Notes under the pieces: model-generated
What the model was told of the DNA's origin: nothing
Databases searched by the model: none
Seen by the model: only the letters and a program-made list of their open reading frames with translations
NCBI GenBank assembly: GCA_028564705.1
Contig: JAPXFQ010001147.1
Location: forward strand, 372,001 to 436,000
Direction of reading: 5' to 3'
Source of the DNA: Apricaphanius iberus
Taxonomy: Eukaryota > Chordata > Actinopteri > Cyprinodontiformes > Aphaniidae
Length of the DNA: 64,000 bases
Shown: positions 53,801 through 64,000 of the stretch, in pieces
Layout: each line of letters opens with the position of its first letter
Position numbering within the stretch: position 1 is the first letter of the stretch
Program-made: the position numbers and the translations under genes

Positions 53801-56800
53801 CAAAATAATTTAAGTTCCAAAGGTATTTTATTAAATAATGTTTGTACTTTCAAGAGATTCAGGAGTATATTCAGGAGGATATGTGCAGTGACTGTTTTTC
53901 TATTAAAGACAAATATCATTTTAAATGTAATTGCTGCAGGGTTGCAACACAATTAACACATGCTTTGACAGGATCCTCTCCTTCTGTTGATGCAGGTGTA
54001 TTGGCGGGTTACCCCGGAGAAGCAGAAGGAGTGTACATACAAGGGAAAGCATGAAGAGGTTTGTGTTTCACCTTCCAAAACAAAGCCTGTGTAGAGTAAT
54101 TTCTAATTGTGGAGGGCGGATACAACTGGAAGACGGCTGTTGACTGAAAACTGCCTCTTGCCTCAGGCACTTTCTGTTAATCATTTATTTCGGAGTTTAG
54201 TTTCCTTTTCAAGTCTGTATGTAGAACTCTCTTTGAAGTACTCCGCTTGTAGCATTTGCTGAGCGTCCAAATAAAGGCATGGGGAGAAACATCCACATGC
54301 TCATCCTTGACCTTCTGACCCTCAGCAGCTCAGCTCTTTGCAGCACGAGTTGCAACTGTACATGTTTGGCATGTTTGTGCTTTTAGGGCTAAACTAACAA
54401 ACCCTGACCTTGGCATTCCCTCTGCTGGTCTTGTTGCAGGTGGAATGCCGCAACTACATCCGAACGCTGCACAGTGTGAATGACACCACAGTCTATATTT
54501 GTGGCACAAATGCTTTTTCTCCAACCTGTGATTATATGGTAAGTGTGCTTTATTGAATGCAGTACATCTAAATAAGTGTGAAAATGACAATTATTTTGAG
54601 GAGTTTGACGAGAATTTAAAAAACATCTTTTCTACTTGGTTCGAGTTGTGCAAACCTATGATGAGAGAACACTTTAAAATAAAAATTTCTTCTTGCAAAC
54701 ATCCCCCTCAAACTATAAATTACATTTCCTATCTTTTTATTTTTCTAACTTCCTGAAATTATCTGTGGTGAGTTCCTCAGTTAAATCTATGAGTTCACAA
54801 TGGAAAAGTATTTATTAGGAAATTTCAAACTTTTTTTCAAGTTACAAACTATATTTCAATACATCAGAATTTTATATGATAGAAAAAAACAAGCTTTAAG
54901 TCTAATTATTTATTTAGTTTTTTTTAAATAATAAGTCTGGAAAGTTTGTTGTTCATTTCTGTTTAGCCCTAATTAAATTGATACCCCTAAATTAAGAGAC
55001 CAATGATCATGAAAGACATGCCAGATATAATAAGTATGTGGCACACCTACAAATCTACCAAAATATGATTGACCAACTAATCTGCTAGGCCTGACAAAGA
55101 GAGCATTAAGCAGAGAACTAGCCTAGAGGGTCATGGTAACTCTGGGGGAGATGCAGAGATTGTAAGAGTCCGTTTACAAGAAACAGGTCATGCACTCCAC
55201 AAATCTGGTCTTTTGTGATGGAATGTGGTAGAAAAGAGAGCCATAAGAAGCTTTCACAAGAAGCTACACGTTTGTCCAAAGTTATGTTGATATGATAGTA
55301 AACATGGTTGGATTAAAAGGAAACTTTTTACCCAACATGCAACATTCTTTATGTGGTATTGTGTTGTGTAGCGGTTGGGTGAGCGCCCAATATATACAGG
55401 CTATAGCCCTCAACGCAGCCGTTCTGGGTTCGATTCCCAGCCTTCAGAGATCTCTGTTCTCCCCTGCCAATTTCCTGTTTTCTAACTGTCAACAAAGACC
55501 CAAAATGAAGCTTTCTGGCTGAACAATAATAATGATCATAGCCCTGAACAGAAATCCTGAACATTTGCATGAGGCAACATGGTGACCGTAACATTATTCT
55601 GTGCAGATGCCTGGGAAGTTGGGCAGAAGTGATGGGAATCATAAAATGGGCTAAATTCAGCCCAACAATATGATTTAGATCTAAGCATTTCACCTTAAGT
55701 ACATAAATGCTGTCTTACTTAGCATTTACCTAAAAATTGGCAAAACTTTTAGGCTCTAGATCTATAAAAAAGGTACATTTGTAGTTAGGTCATTTGTAAA
55801 TGTAAAACAGTTAGTTTTACAAATAAGCTTTCTTAGTTTGCTTTTTAACAGACTCTACAGGATTGCTTTCTGGAAGGTCGACGCTGAAGCAGTTTGCAAA
55901 TGTCAGTCAAATTGGAGTTCCTAAATATTTACAGCAGCAATGTTATGTAAGTAGGACTGACTATAAATGACTACAGTGCTCATGCTTATATTAATGAGGT
56001 AACGTATCACCCAGTGCAACTGTATGACTTCACTCACTCATGCACCCTTGACTATTTTTAGCAGCATTGGGGTGATGCATGAAAATAATCTATCAGAGAG
56101 ATTTGGAGCTTGTTAAATACTTGTTAGCTCGATCATATTTTCATCCTGGGACCTTTTGGTAAAAGCAGTTTCTGTTTTGGGGACTGAATTATAGAATCAA
56201 TGGACAAGGAGGCTATTATACTATTGCCTCCTTAAACAGCAACATTTTTCGTTACCAGGAAGCTCTTCCTCTTTCCGATGCAAAATGGGAAAAAGACAAC
56301 ACATTCTTTGTTCATCCCATTACTTTAATTTCTGTCCTTTTTAATTCATGTTGGCAGCACACACAGATATCAGGGAACAGAGCATTCATAACTGCACATG
56401 GAGATGCTTTCTGAACCAACTAGGCTGATTGAGTCTGTTTTCTAAGTAGACATGGACACAATGAGTCACCTAAATGGCTGATCTGTACCATCTGTTTTTG
56501 TCTTGATTTGAAAATAATTTATTCCATCTATGTCTTTTTAAACTTAAAACTACTTTGGTGAATAGAAACCTAGCTTTTTTTAAATTGAAAGCAATATTGA
56601 CTTGATAAAAATGTAATTGTGGCTGAATATTTTCTCTATTCACACAATTATTGGCATACCCGGTAAAGATGTATAAAAAGAGTTACAATAAATTCATATT
56701 TTATTGCAGTAGCATAATCTCTCTCTGAACTTGGAAAGTGCAGACATCATATTTTCACCCTTTGGGAAATGGACAGTATTTGGTACTGTAACATTTTATT

Positions 56801-59800
56801 AAGCATACAGAGAAAGCTTTCTTGGGACACTGTCTCTAAATCATCCAGAGTCCTGAGTCTTCTCTTTTGCTCTCTTGTCTTCAGCGTATCCCACAGACTT
56901 GCTGTAAAGTTTAGTCATGGAGACTGAGATGGCCATGGAAGAAACTTGTTTCTTTTACTTTTTTTTTCTGTGGTGCATTGGCTCTTGTCTGCTGGACCAA
57001 TATCAATGTGAAAGACTCAGTGATGACCCATTTTGGGTTTACTGGCAGAGCCAATCAGATTTAAAATGGTCTGATATTTCAGAGAGCTTGTGCAGGGTTC
57101 CAACAAGGTTCCCAGGGCCTTTGGAAGAGAAAAAATTGCCACAGCACACCAGGTTCTGCAGAGCAAACCTACCTGGAGACCTTGTTTCCATAAATGCCAA
57201 TCTTGCATTCGTCCATCTGAAGAGCGAGCACAGACATCACTCTTCTGCGCAGGTTGAGATCATCAACTCCATTTGAATAATGGGACACTGCGCAGGCACG
57301 AAAACGTCATTTTCATGAAGTCACAGAATTGGCCGTTTTGAAAAAGAAAATCAAAATGCAGCTTGGAGGATTCATTATTCATTTTATTTATGTGACAAAA
57401 ATGATGTTGTATTCTAAAAATGAAAACGTATTTGTGCTCATTTGAATTATGTTACAGATTTGCTTCCTTACTAAACCACCAGCAGCTCTCTACCGGTGAG
57501 CTTTGGAGATTATTTTTTTTACTCCAATTCCATCCTCCTTACTCTGTGTGGTGACAAAATAAATTTGAAAGTAATTCGATCTTTGAGTCACATCCTACTT
57601 ACGCCCTAGGGAAACGGGAAGTAATGAATTGCAAAATAAAAGTTCAAAGAAATTGTGATTAACCTAAAGCATAAAAAAAATAAATTAAAAAAATAGTTCA
57701 ACTGGATTTTTACAGGTTCTAATAATTGTGCCTCTGCAGAGTTGGTCACAGACAATTATTCCTTAAGATTAGATTTCTTGCCCCGCTGAATAAATGTTCT
57801 TAAATGATTTGAAGTTTGAGTTCCTGCCACAGTAACCGACAAGATGAATTTATGTGTAGGGCTTTCTCTCCTTACAAGGGATGCCAATAATTGTGGATTA
57901 CTGTATTTGGATTATTTCATTATGCAACCTATGAGCTCTTATTTTAACCATGGTTCTCCATTCCAGTGTTGTGTCTGAATAAAACACCACCGTTTTACAT
58001 CTTTGTCCTGTTTCTGTCCTGCCCTGCTCTCTTTGTTTCTGACAGACGTTTGCGAATGGGCAGCTGACCCTGAAGAAAAAGCTGGAGGAGGGAAAAGGGA
58101 AGTGTCCTTTTGATCCCTTTCAGAGATATTCCTCTCTCATGGTTGGTGAGTGTCAACACAGATGTGTGCACAATTTTCATGCTCCATGTTTGGTACTGCT
58201 ATCGTTTTGTGCAACCACCTCACTCTGCATATAGTGAATACTAATATGTCAGCATACAAAGTTCATGCAGTTCATTAGCAGGTATATTAATGCTTTATTG
58301 TCTTATTTTGATTGGGACAAAGGATTTCCAGGAATGCTTACTCCTCTATTGTTCCTGTCCAACAGGAAATGACCTGTACTCTGCTACATCCATTAACTTC
58401 TTGGGCTCTGAGCCTGTGATTCTACGCAGCTCAAATGTGGCTCTTCGCACTGAGTTTAAGAGCTCCTGGCTCAGTGGTGAGTTATTAAGTCTGTAAATAA
58501 GCCAATAAAGATTGTTTAAATAATGCATTAATGTGTTTCTATTAATGCTGTTTTTGTCCTACGCTGGCCTTTGGTGTTATTTGACGCTGATGGATTTTAG
58601 AGCCAAACTTTGTCTACATGGACTTCATGAAGGAGAGCTTTGACAGTCCCGATGGGGACGATGATAAGGTGTACTTGTTCTTCAGCGAGAACGCCATGGA
58701 GTACGACTTCTACAGAAAGGTTGCCGTTTCAAGGGTGGCCCGTGTCTGCAAGGTATCCTGGAAACTCAGCTTTATGTCAGAGTTTGGAGGAGATGTTTGA
58801 CCCGTCAAAGCCAGGGTCTGGGTTACGCATCACAGTTTGCTTCTGTCTTTGTTTAGGGAGATATGGGCGGCCAGCGGACGCTACAGAGGAAATGGACCTC
58901 GTTCCTGAAAGCCCGCCTGGATTGTTCCTTCCCTGAACCCAGCCTGCCCCCGATTGTCCAGGATGTCTTCCTGCTAAGGCACAAGGACTGGAGGAAGAGC
59001 GTCTTCTACGCCGTCTTCACACCTCAGTCGTGAGTGTTTACTATCAGATCCTGTGGTTTTATGGCTGAGTGTGGGTGTTGAATTTAGTTAACGCCAGGAG
59101 GCTGCTGATCTGTCAGATTGAACGAAGAATCAAAAGCTTGTAACTGAATAGAAATCTATTAAGTATTTAGTTTGTGTAGGAGGATTTAAATCACTGGAAC
59201 AATAAACAAAAAGAAAAGGCTTCTACTGTCATTAATTTTCTTATGCTTGCTTTGCATAATCCTTTGTTCTGTGTTCTTAGGAGCTTGTCTCAGATCTCCG
59301 CAGTGTGTGCCTACACTGTTGCTGCAATCCGAGATATTTTCAATGATGGAAAATTTAAGACATCTGTTGCCGTGGAGACGTCCCATGTGAAATGGGTGAT
59401 GTACACTGGAGATGTGCCAGTGCCAAGACCAGGAGCGGTATGTTTATAGAGTTTTCTGCTGTCTCTACTGGAGATAGGGAAGGTCACACATGAGCCAGGA
59501 TTTTTTTGGGGGGGTAAATAAAAATCTGATCTGCTGTTATTTACAGTGCATCAACAATTTGGCTCGCAAAATTGGGATGAATCGCTCCCTGGACCTTCCG
59601 GACAAAACCCTCCAGTTCATCAGAGACCGCCCCCTGATGGACGAGGCTGTTCGTCCGTTGACAGGAGGGCCGCTGCTGCTCAAGAGGGGACCCTTATTGA
59701 CTCGAATCGTGGTGGACAGCGTGCTGGCTCTGGACGGGAAGACTTATAACGTCATGTTTATTGGAACTGGTAAAAACAACCTCAGTATTAAACAATACCT

Positions 59801-61845
59801 ACTGTTTTGTTTTTTAAGATTTTGTGGCTCTAGTGGCCTCTATTAAACAGAGGATAGCACATTAAAAGGGGGAGAGAAGTGGGGGAATTTATTTACTGCG
59901 GTAAATGTTCGGAAGACAGGATTGGAACTCGGGACAGCCACATCATGGACTAAGGCCTCCGTTCATGGGGCGCCACACTCACCACTGCGCCACACACTGC
60001 CCCCACTTGCTGTTTTTAACAACTGCAAACCTGAATGTGTTTGGGGGGATCTTATGTTTTATACCAGCATAAAATGATGCATCATTGTGAGGAACAACTA
60101 TGCATAGATTTAAAAAGCATTCAAGAGGCATTTGGTCACTCCGGGGGAAGCTGCAGAGATTCACAGATCAGGTGGTAGAAATGATTGAAAAATTAAGCTT
60201 TTATGGAAAGGTAGCATGAGGAAAGTCGTTAAGTGCAGAATAAAAAGTTTTTTATTTTTTTATTTGCTAGAATTCATATAGAAAATACAACATCCTCTGG
60301 TCACTTTGACTTATGTTCAAAAGAATATTTGTGTCGGAAAACAAACAAACATCATCCTGAGCACACCATCCCCTCTGTTAGACTTTGTGTTGGCCGCATC
60401 GTGGGAATTTATTTCCTCACAGAAGGGACAGGGAAGATTAATCTTGGATAAAGTTTGTTTAATATCTACTTTACAAATTGGCCCTACGTTGTGATGGTCT
60501 ATCACATAAAATCCTCATAAAATACAATGAAGTTTCTGTGGTTCATTATGCTTCCCTTGTTTTGTCTCCATGACAGTAAATGGTTATGTTCAGAAGGCAG
60601 TCAACTTTGATGGAGAGATGTTCATCATCGAGCAGATTCAGGTGTATGAAAACCCAGTGGCAATCAAAATCTTACGCCTCTCACCGAGCAAGGTAACAAC
60701 AGCCTGTGCTTTAAAAATTCACAGTAATGGGGCCAAAACTGTGATTTATTTATTCATATTTCTGCATTCACAGGGCCAACTCTACGCTGGTTCAGAATCA
60801 GGTGTTATTCAGATGCCAGTCAGTAACTGCAGCCGCTATCAGTCTTGTGAGGACTGCGTCCTGTCCAGGGATCCTTACTGCGCCTGGGACTCGACCGCTG
60901 AACAGTGCTCCTCTGTCTACAGTTTCCCTGCATCCCCCAAGTACGCAATCCAGAGTCTGAAGGAGGGGAATGTGTCACAGTGTCCCCCACCAGGTGTGTT
61001 CACTGGAAAGCCATCATGAGTCCCACCAGTTTTAAGAGTGTGAAGTTTGATTAACCTTTTACTTGTGTGTGTGTGTGTGTGTGATGTTTATAGATCCAGT
61101 ACCAGCTGTGGACTTTACCCTAATTCCTGGGAACAACATCCAGCTTCTCTGCCAACCTCACTCCAACCTGGCGACGGTCCACTGGAGGTTCTCTGACGTC
61201 CGGCTTCAACCTAGCACCAAATACTACATCTACAGCGTAGGCCTCCTAATCCTGAACACGACTGCATCTGATGCAGGCTTGTACTTCTGTGACTCAGTAG
61301 AGCAGATAAACAGCAGGATATACAACAGGACTGTGGCAGTTTATCATTTACAACTCTTCTCTGAGCCAGCGGTGGCCGTCAGCCCCACTCCCGGCATAAC
61401 TGTGACAAAATACTTGATTCAGACTCCAAAAATGGCTTCAACTGGGTCACAGCCGAACCTGGAGACCGAGGACCCGCCGATGCCAGAGAATCAAAGCGAC
61501 ACTGGCAAGATGAGTCGCCTGGAGGTCGCTGTGGCTCTGCTGTCGCTGCTCTGTCTCTCACTTATCGGCGTCATATTATGGTTCTGGAAGCAAGGACACT
61601 GGAAGTGTTTCAGGTTTATGCAGAGCTCCAAGGGCGGCGAGGGGAAGAGGCCGTCAGCAGACTACACGCACAATAAGAACAGAAACTCTGAAATTAAGCT
61701 CCTGGGGGCTGAGGCCAGACCTTGCAGTGCCAACAATAATCACACTGTGGACTTCAAAAAGAACGGGGAGTACCACTTCCCACCTCTGGCCAACATTTCA
61801 AGTCTGGACGGTCTGGGATACATCCATGATGAGTCAGAGATTTGA
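50823..61845 (+). CDS. Class 4 transmembrane semaphorin (best guess Sema4E)
   Basis: Coding exons: 50823-50931, 51217-51359, 53996-54058, 54440-54538, 58046-58145, 58366-58476, 58601-58752, 58857-59029, 59281-59437, 59547-59769, 60577-60692, 60774-60993, 61094-61845. Phases agree throughout, giving 805 aa. A signal peptide (about 1-25) precedes a Sema domain (about 37-498) with family hallmarks such as CGTNAFSP, SPDGDDDKVY, RVARVCKGDMGG, LDLPDKTLQF and DPYCAWD. A PSI domain (about 500-550), one Ig domain (C575, C621), a transmembrane helix (about 698-720) and an 85-residue tail ending DESEI follow. Class 4 semaphorins are cell-surface ligands for plexins and act in axon guidance, vessel growth and immune cell contact. 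The layout and length fit the 4A/4D/4E branch. Sema4E is preferred by locus reasoning only, so the paralogue assignment is tentative. Confidence 0.93.
51890..52102. mobile_element. MITE in semaphorin intron
   Basis: The left end 'gggctgcccaactccactcc' (51894-51913) is inverted as 'gaggattggacttgagcacc' (52082-52101). The 210 bp core includes 'ggtaatgagccattcatttg' (52010-52029). It is the same general type as the 16335 element. Confidence 0.55.
52110..53990. other. Semaphorin intron 2, remainder
   Basis: AT-rich intron between the exons at 51359 and 53996. No exon is seen. Short frames have no family resemblance. A T run lies at 53388-53401. Confidence 0.45.
54830..55345 (+). mobile_element. 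Tc1-like fossil (N-terminal transposase region)
   Basis: 'ggcacacctacaaatctacc' (55040-55059), 'ctgacaaagagagcattaag' (55091-55110), 'gggtcatggtaactctgggg' (55128-55147) and 'catgcactccacaaatctgg' (55189-55208) follow the common Tc1 order in sense orientation. The copy is cut off by the SINE at 55361. Confidence 0.65.
55361..55510 (+). mobile_element. tRNA-derived SINE, second family
   Basis: The tRNA-like head 'gtagcggttgggtgagcgcc' (55368-55387), with box B GGTTCGATTCC at 55427-55437, is followed by a pyrimidine-rich body with CTGTTCTCCCCTGCC and 'ctaactgtcaac'. This is a common fish SINE plan. The inverted copy at 59866-60003 belongs to the same family. Confidence 0.65.
56600..57560 (-). 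mobile_element. Degenerate transposon sequence, antisense
   Basis: 'tcatggagactgagatggcc' (56914-56933) and 'aaaatggtctgatatttcag' (57062-57081) recur in fish genomes as parts of an antisense Tc1/mariner-like element. An open frame at 56917-57276 is a by-product. Family and limits are uncertain. Confidence 0.4.
59866..60003 (-). mobile_element. tRNA-derived SINE, second family, inverted copy
   Basis: Read on the minus strand it begins 'tgtgtggcgcagtggtgagt', has 'tcccgagttccaatcctg' as a decayed box B, and ends with a C/T-rich tail. It lies within the semaphorin intron between the exons at 59769 and 60577, and sits next to a Tc1 fossil. Confidence 0.6.
60030..60550 (+). mobile_element. Tc1-like fossil in semaphorin intron
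   Basis: 'gggggaagctgcagagattc' (60142-60161), 'gagcacaccatcccctctgt' (60359-60378) and 'cacagaagggacagggaaga' (60418-60437) match the common Tc1 order, with an internal deletion. It ends just before the exon at 60577. Confidence 0.6.
61064..61083 (+). repeat. (TG)10 tract next to the last semaphorin acceptor
   Basis: Ten TG dinucleotides end 8 nt before the acceptor AG (61092-61093) and take the place of a normal polypyrimidine tract. UG repeats in RNA are bound by TDP-43 and CELF proteins. Confidence 0.9.
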
Positions 61846-62393
61846 CTCTGCTGAGGCACACGCTTCAGCTCAAGGTCTGCACCAGTGCAATAATTACCAT
61901 CACATGTGTACTTGCAATAAGATATGTTTTACATTATACAGGTACATCTCGATAAATTAAAATATGAACAAAAAGTACATTTATTATGGTAATTCAGTTC
62001 AAAGTCATGTGCTATATATAATCATTACACACTGAGTTAAATTCAAATGTATTTCTGTAATATAATTTTGCCATAGAGGTATTCCCCGCCTGTGGTAATC
62101 CCTGTTGCTTGTTCACCTTTCCCTACCACTTTTTCCTTCCACTCAATTTTCCATTAATATGTTGGATGACTGCACTCTGAACAGCCAGCTCCTTTGGCAC
62201 TGAACTTTAATGGTTCACCCTCTGTCAATGAGTGTCTGCTGATTTGAAATCAGCAGCTTTCCACATGACTGTAACCTAACACATTAACACATTATTTATG
62301 TATTAAAAACCTTTTTCACTGGCCTTATGCAATATATATATATAGAATATAATATATAGAATTTGCCTTTCTGAACCGAATTACGGAAATAAA
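61846..62393 (+). other. Semaphorin 3' UTR with candidate polyadenylation signal
   Basis: Sequence after the TGA is AT-rich and has no further frame in register. An AATAAA at 62388-62393 is the first canonical signal I found. Longer 3' UTR isoforms cannot be excluded. Confidence 0.45.
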
Positions 62394-62399
62394 TGGACT

Positions 62400-63900
62400 T
62401 TCCACAGATATTCTATTTTATTGAGATATACCTTTAAATGGTAAACAGCATCCTGTTCTTTTCCTGGGAAATTTCCTAGGCAGCTGATGTTCCCTAAAAA
62501 TACATTTAACTTGTTAAGTACCTGCTCAAAAATGTTTCTTTTTTTATATTAATATTTTTGTATAATGATAATTTGTGAATACGGTCTGTGTAATATATTT
62601 GTGTACAGTCAATGGTATTTTTTTGGAATATTTATTGGAGGAAAGTACTTTTGTATCTTCAATCTATTCTAAACTTTGGAATAATATGTAGCATGTTGGT
62701 TGCCAGTCTCTAAGCAAACTTCATTTCATGGATCCTGCTGTATGTTACCAACAGACGTACAGATTTCACTTGTCTTCAGGTGAGTTGTTGCTCATGGTAG
62801 CAGTGCATATACCCATACTTTTTAACCCTAAAACCCACTTATTCAGTGATTTTAAAAAAATTCTATTTAATTCACTATTTACCAATTTGTTTTATTGTTT
62901 TGGTAATTACACCATCATCCATACAGTATGTCCTCTGAAAAGATGAAGCTGTTGCAGGGATTAAGGGGTGTGGGTGTATGTTTCAAGTACCAATGTAAAA
63001 ATTTGGGGTTAGGCTTTTGGAAAACACTGTGTTGTTCAAATTAATCATAATTAAAAAAATCTACAGTAATGATTTTCTTTTTTTTTTCCTCACTCAGGCG
63101 AGGCCTTTGAGTTTTCTTTATTGAGAATGCTTTGATTTAGGAAGGGATGAGAACAGAAGAAACTCTGGGCTCACTGATATCAAGTCATAGACATTCCTAG
63201 TTTTCTCATTTAAGTGTTGATATAAAAGGGATGTTGAGATTTCTCATTAAGCATTTATCATGGGGGGTATAAAGAAGAATTCATGTATATAATTAGGGAT
63301 ATAAAAAAAAAAACTGCTCCTGGGAAAATGAGGGGGGATAAACGGCTGCTGCTGTTTGCATACATGGATTATTTCAGTATTCTTTCAGCCAATTGTCACA
63401 AGGCTTAAAAACGCTAGTTCATGCTAATTTTAATGTTTTTATACTTCTTGCATCCCAGATTTAATACGTTTTTTTCTGTTTTCAGGTGTCTTTTAGTTAT
63501 TTTGATCACAGATGTTGGTATAATCCAGGTGCCAGGCTTTAATATTTTCCGAATTCTTTTAAACATTTTGTAACTTGACCTGGATAGAAAAAAAAATCTA
63601 GGAAAAAACTGTCTCTCTTTAAAGATTTTCTCATGTTACAAACTCAACCAGATTTATTTTTTACATTTCATAATTTCACCAGGGTAAAAAAAATCTAGGA
63701 CAAGATTAGCACTTTTTTTGCTAATTTAAAACTTAAGACTTTTGAAAAATGCAAAAATTGTACATCATAAAATGGAAAGAAAATCAGGTATGGTTTTGAA
63801 AATGTAAATTAAAAAGTCTCCCCTGAGACAATACATTGTAGAGCAGAGCAGGGCTGCAAGATATTGGGAAAAACTGACATTACAACTCTTCTAAACCTGT
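62400..63900. other. 3' flank of the semaphorin gene
   Basis: AT-rich sequence without recognisable exons. The phrase 'aaaaaatctagga' occurs twice about 100 bp apart (63590 and 63686), hinting at a small degenerate duplication. Confidence 0.4.
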
Positions 63901-63904
63901 GATA

Positions 63905-64000
63905 TACACTCACCTGAAGGATTATTAGGAACACCATAATACGGTGTTTTACCCCCATTCGCCTTCAGAACTGCCTTAATTCTACATGGCATTGAGTCAA
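63905..64000 (+). mobile_element. End of a dispersed DNA-transposon-like repeat, cut by window edge
   Basis: 'ctgaaggattattaggaaca' (63915-63934) and 'ttcgccttcagaactgcctt' (63958-63977), followed by AATTCTACATGGCATTGA, are a frequent fish repeat terminus. The class is not assignable from this piece. Confidence 0.5.

Noticed and set aside
56917..57276. 119-codon plus-strand open frame as a possible semaphorin exon
   Set aside because: The neighbouring exons at 54538 and 58046 join in phase 0 without it, and the sequence matches an antisense transposon-like repeat.

Overview
The window is vertebrate nuclear DNA, almost certainly from a teleost fish. It holds widely spaced multi-exon genes with GT-AG introns, a CpG-rich promoter, and a dense scatter of decayed fish-type mobile elements: Tc1/mariner fossils, LINE 3' tails ending in GAATTG repeats, tRNA-derived SINEs and MITEs. 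There are no bacterial-style operons, and no intact transposase or reverse transcriptase.

Four protein-coding genes can be assembled exon by exon. (1) At 1339-6508 on the + strand is the adaptor gene stap2 (PH domain, SH2 domain, proline-rich tail); its first exon lies to the left of the window. (2) At 9295-20095 on the - strand is a complete 13-exon fsd1 (coiled coil/COS, fibronectin III, B30.2/SPRY; 493 aa), tail to tail with stap2. (3) At 29335-34985 on the + strand is a five-exon, single-Ig-domain membrane receptor (250 aa). Its sequence and position point to a TMIGD2/CD28H-like member of the CD28 family. (4) At 50823-61845 on the + strand is a complete 13-coding-exon class 4 semaphorin (805 aa; Sema, PSI, Ig, transmembrane, short tail), with a probable non-coding first exon near 35.4-35.6 kb and a first intron of about 15 kb.

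The order and orientation stap2(+) / fsd1(-) / Ig receptor(+) mirrors human 19p13.3, where STAP2, FSD1 and TMIGD2 are neighbours in the same relative orientation. This supports orthology of the Ig gene, which sequence alone would leave uncertain. The semaphorin next door has no class 4 counterpart at that human locus and may be the Sema4E lineage.

The remaining DNA is introns and intergenic sequence rich in transposon debris. The most unusual piece is an antisense 28S rRNA fragment of about 380 bp (43304-43685), flanked on both sides by LINE 3'-end sequence inside the semaphorin's first intron. Other points of interest are a 23-nt frame-setting microexon in fsd1, a (TG)10 tract in place of a polypyrimidine tract before the last semaphorin exon (retaining that intron would give a soluble form), and several nests of transposons within transposons.

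The genes do not form one pathway. stap2 (immune signalling adaptor), the CD28-like receptor (one YxN tyrosine motif) and the class 4 semaphorin (guidance/immune ligand) all have plausible immune roles; fsd1 is a cytoskeletal/centrosomal protein. Exon boundaries were read by eye from splice sites and reading frame. Repeat boundaries are approximate, and repeat families were recognised from memory of common fish elements.
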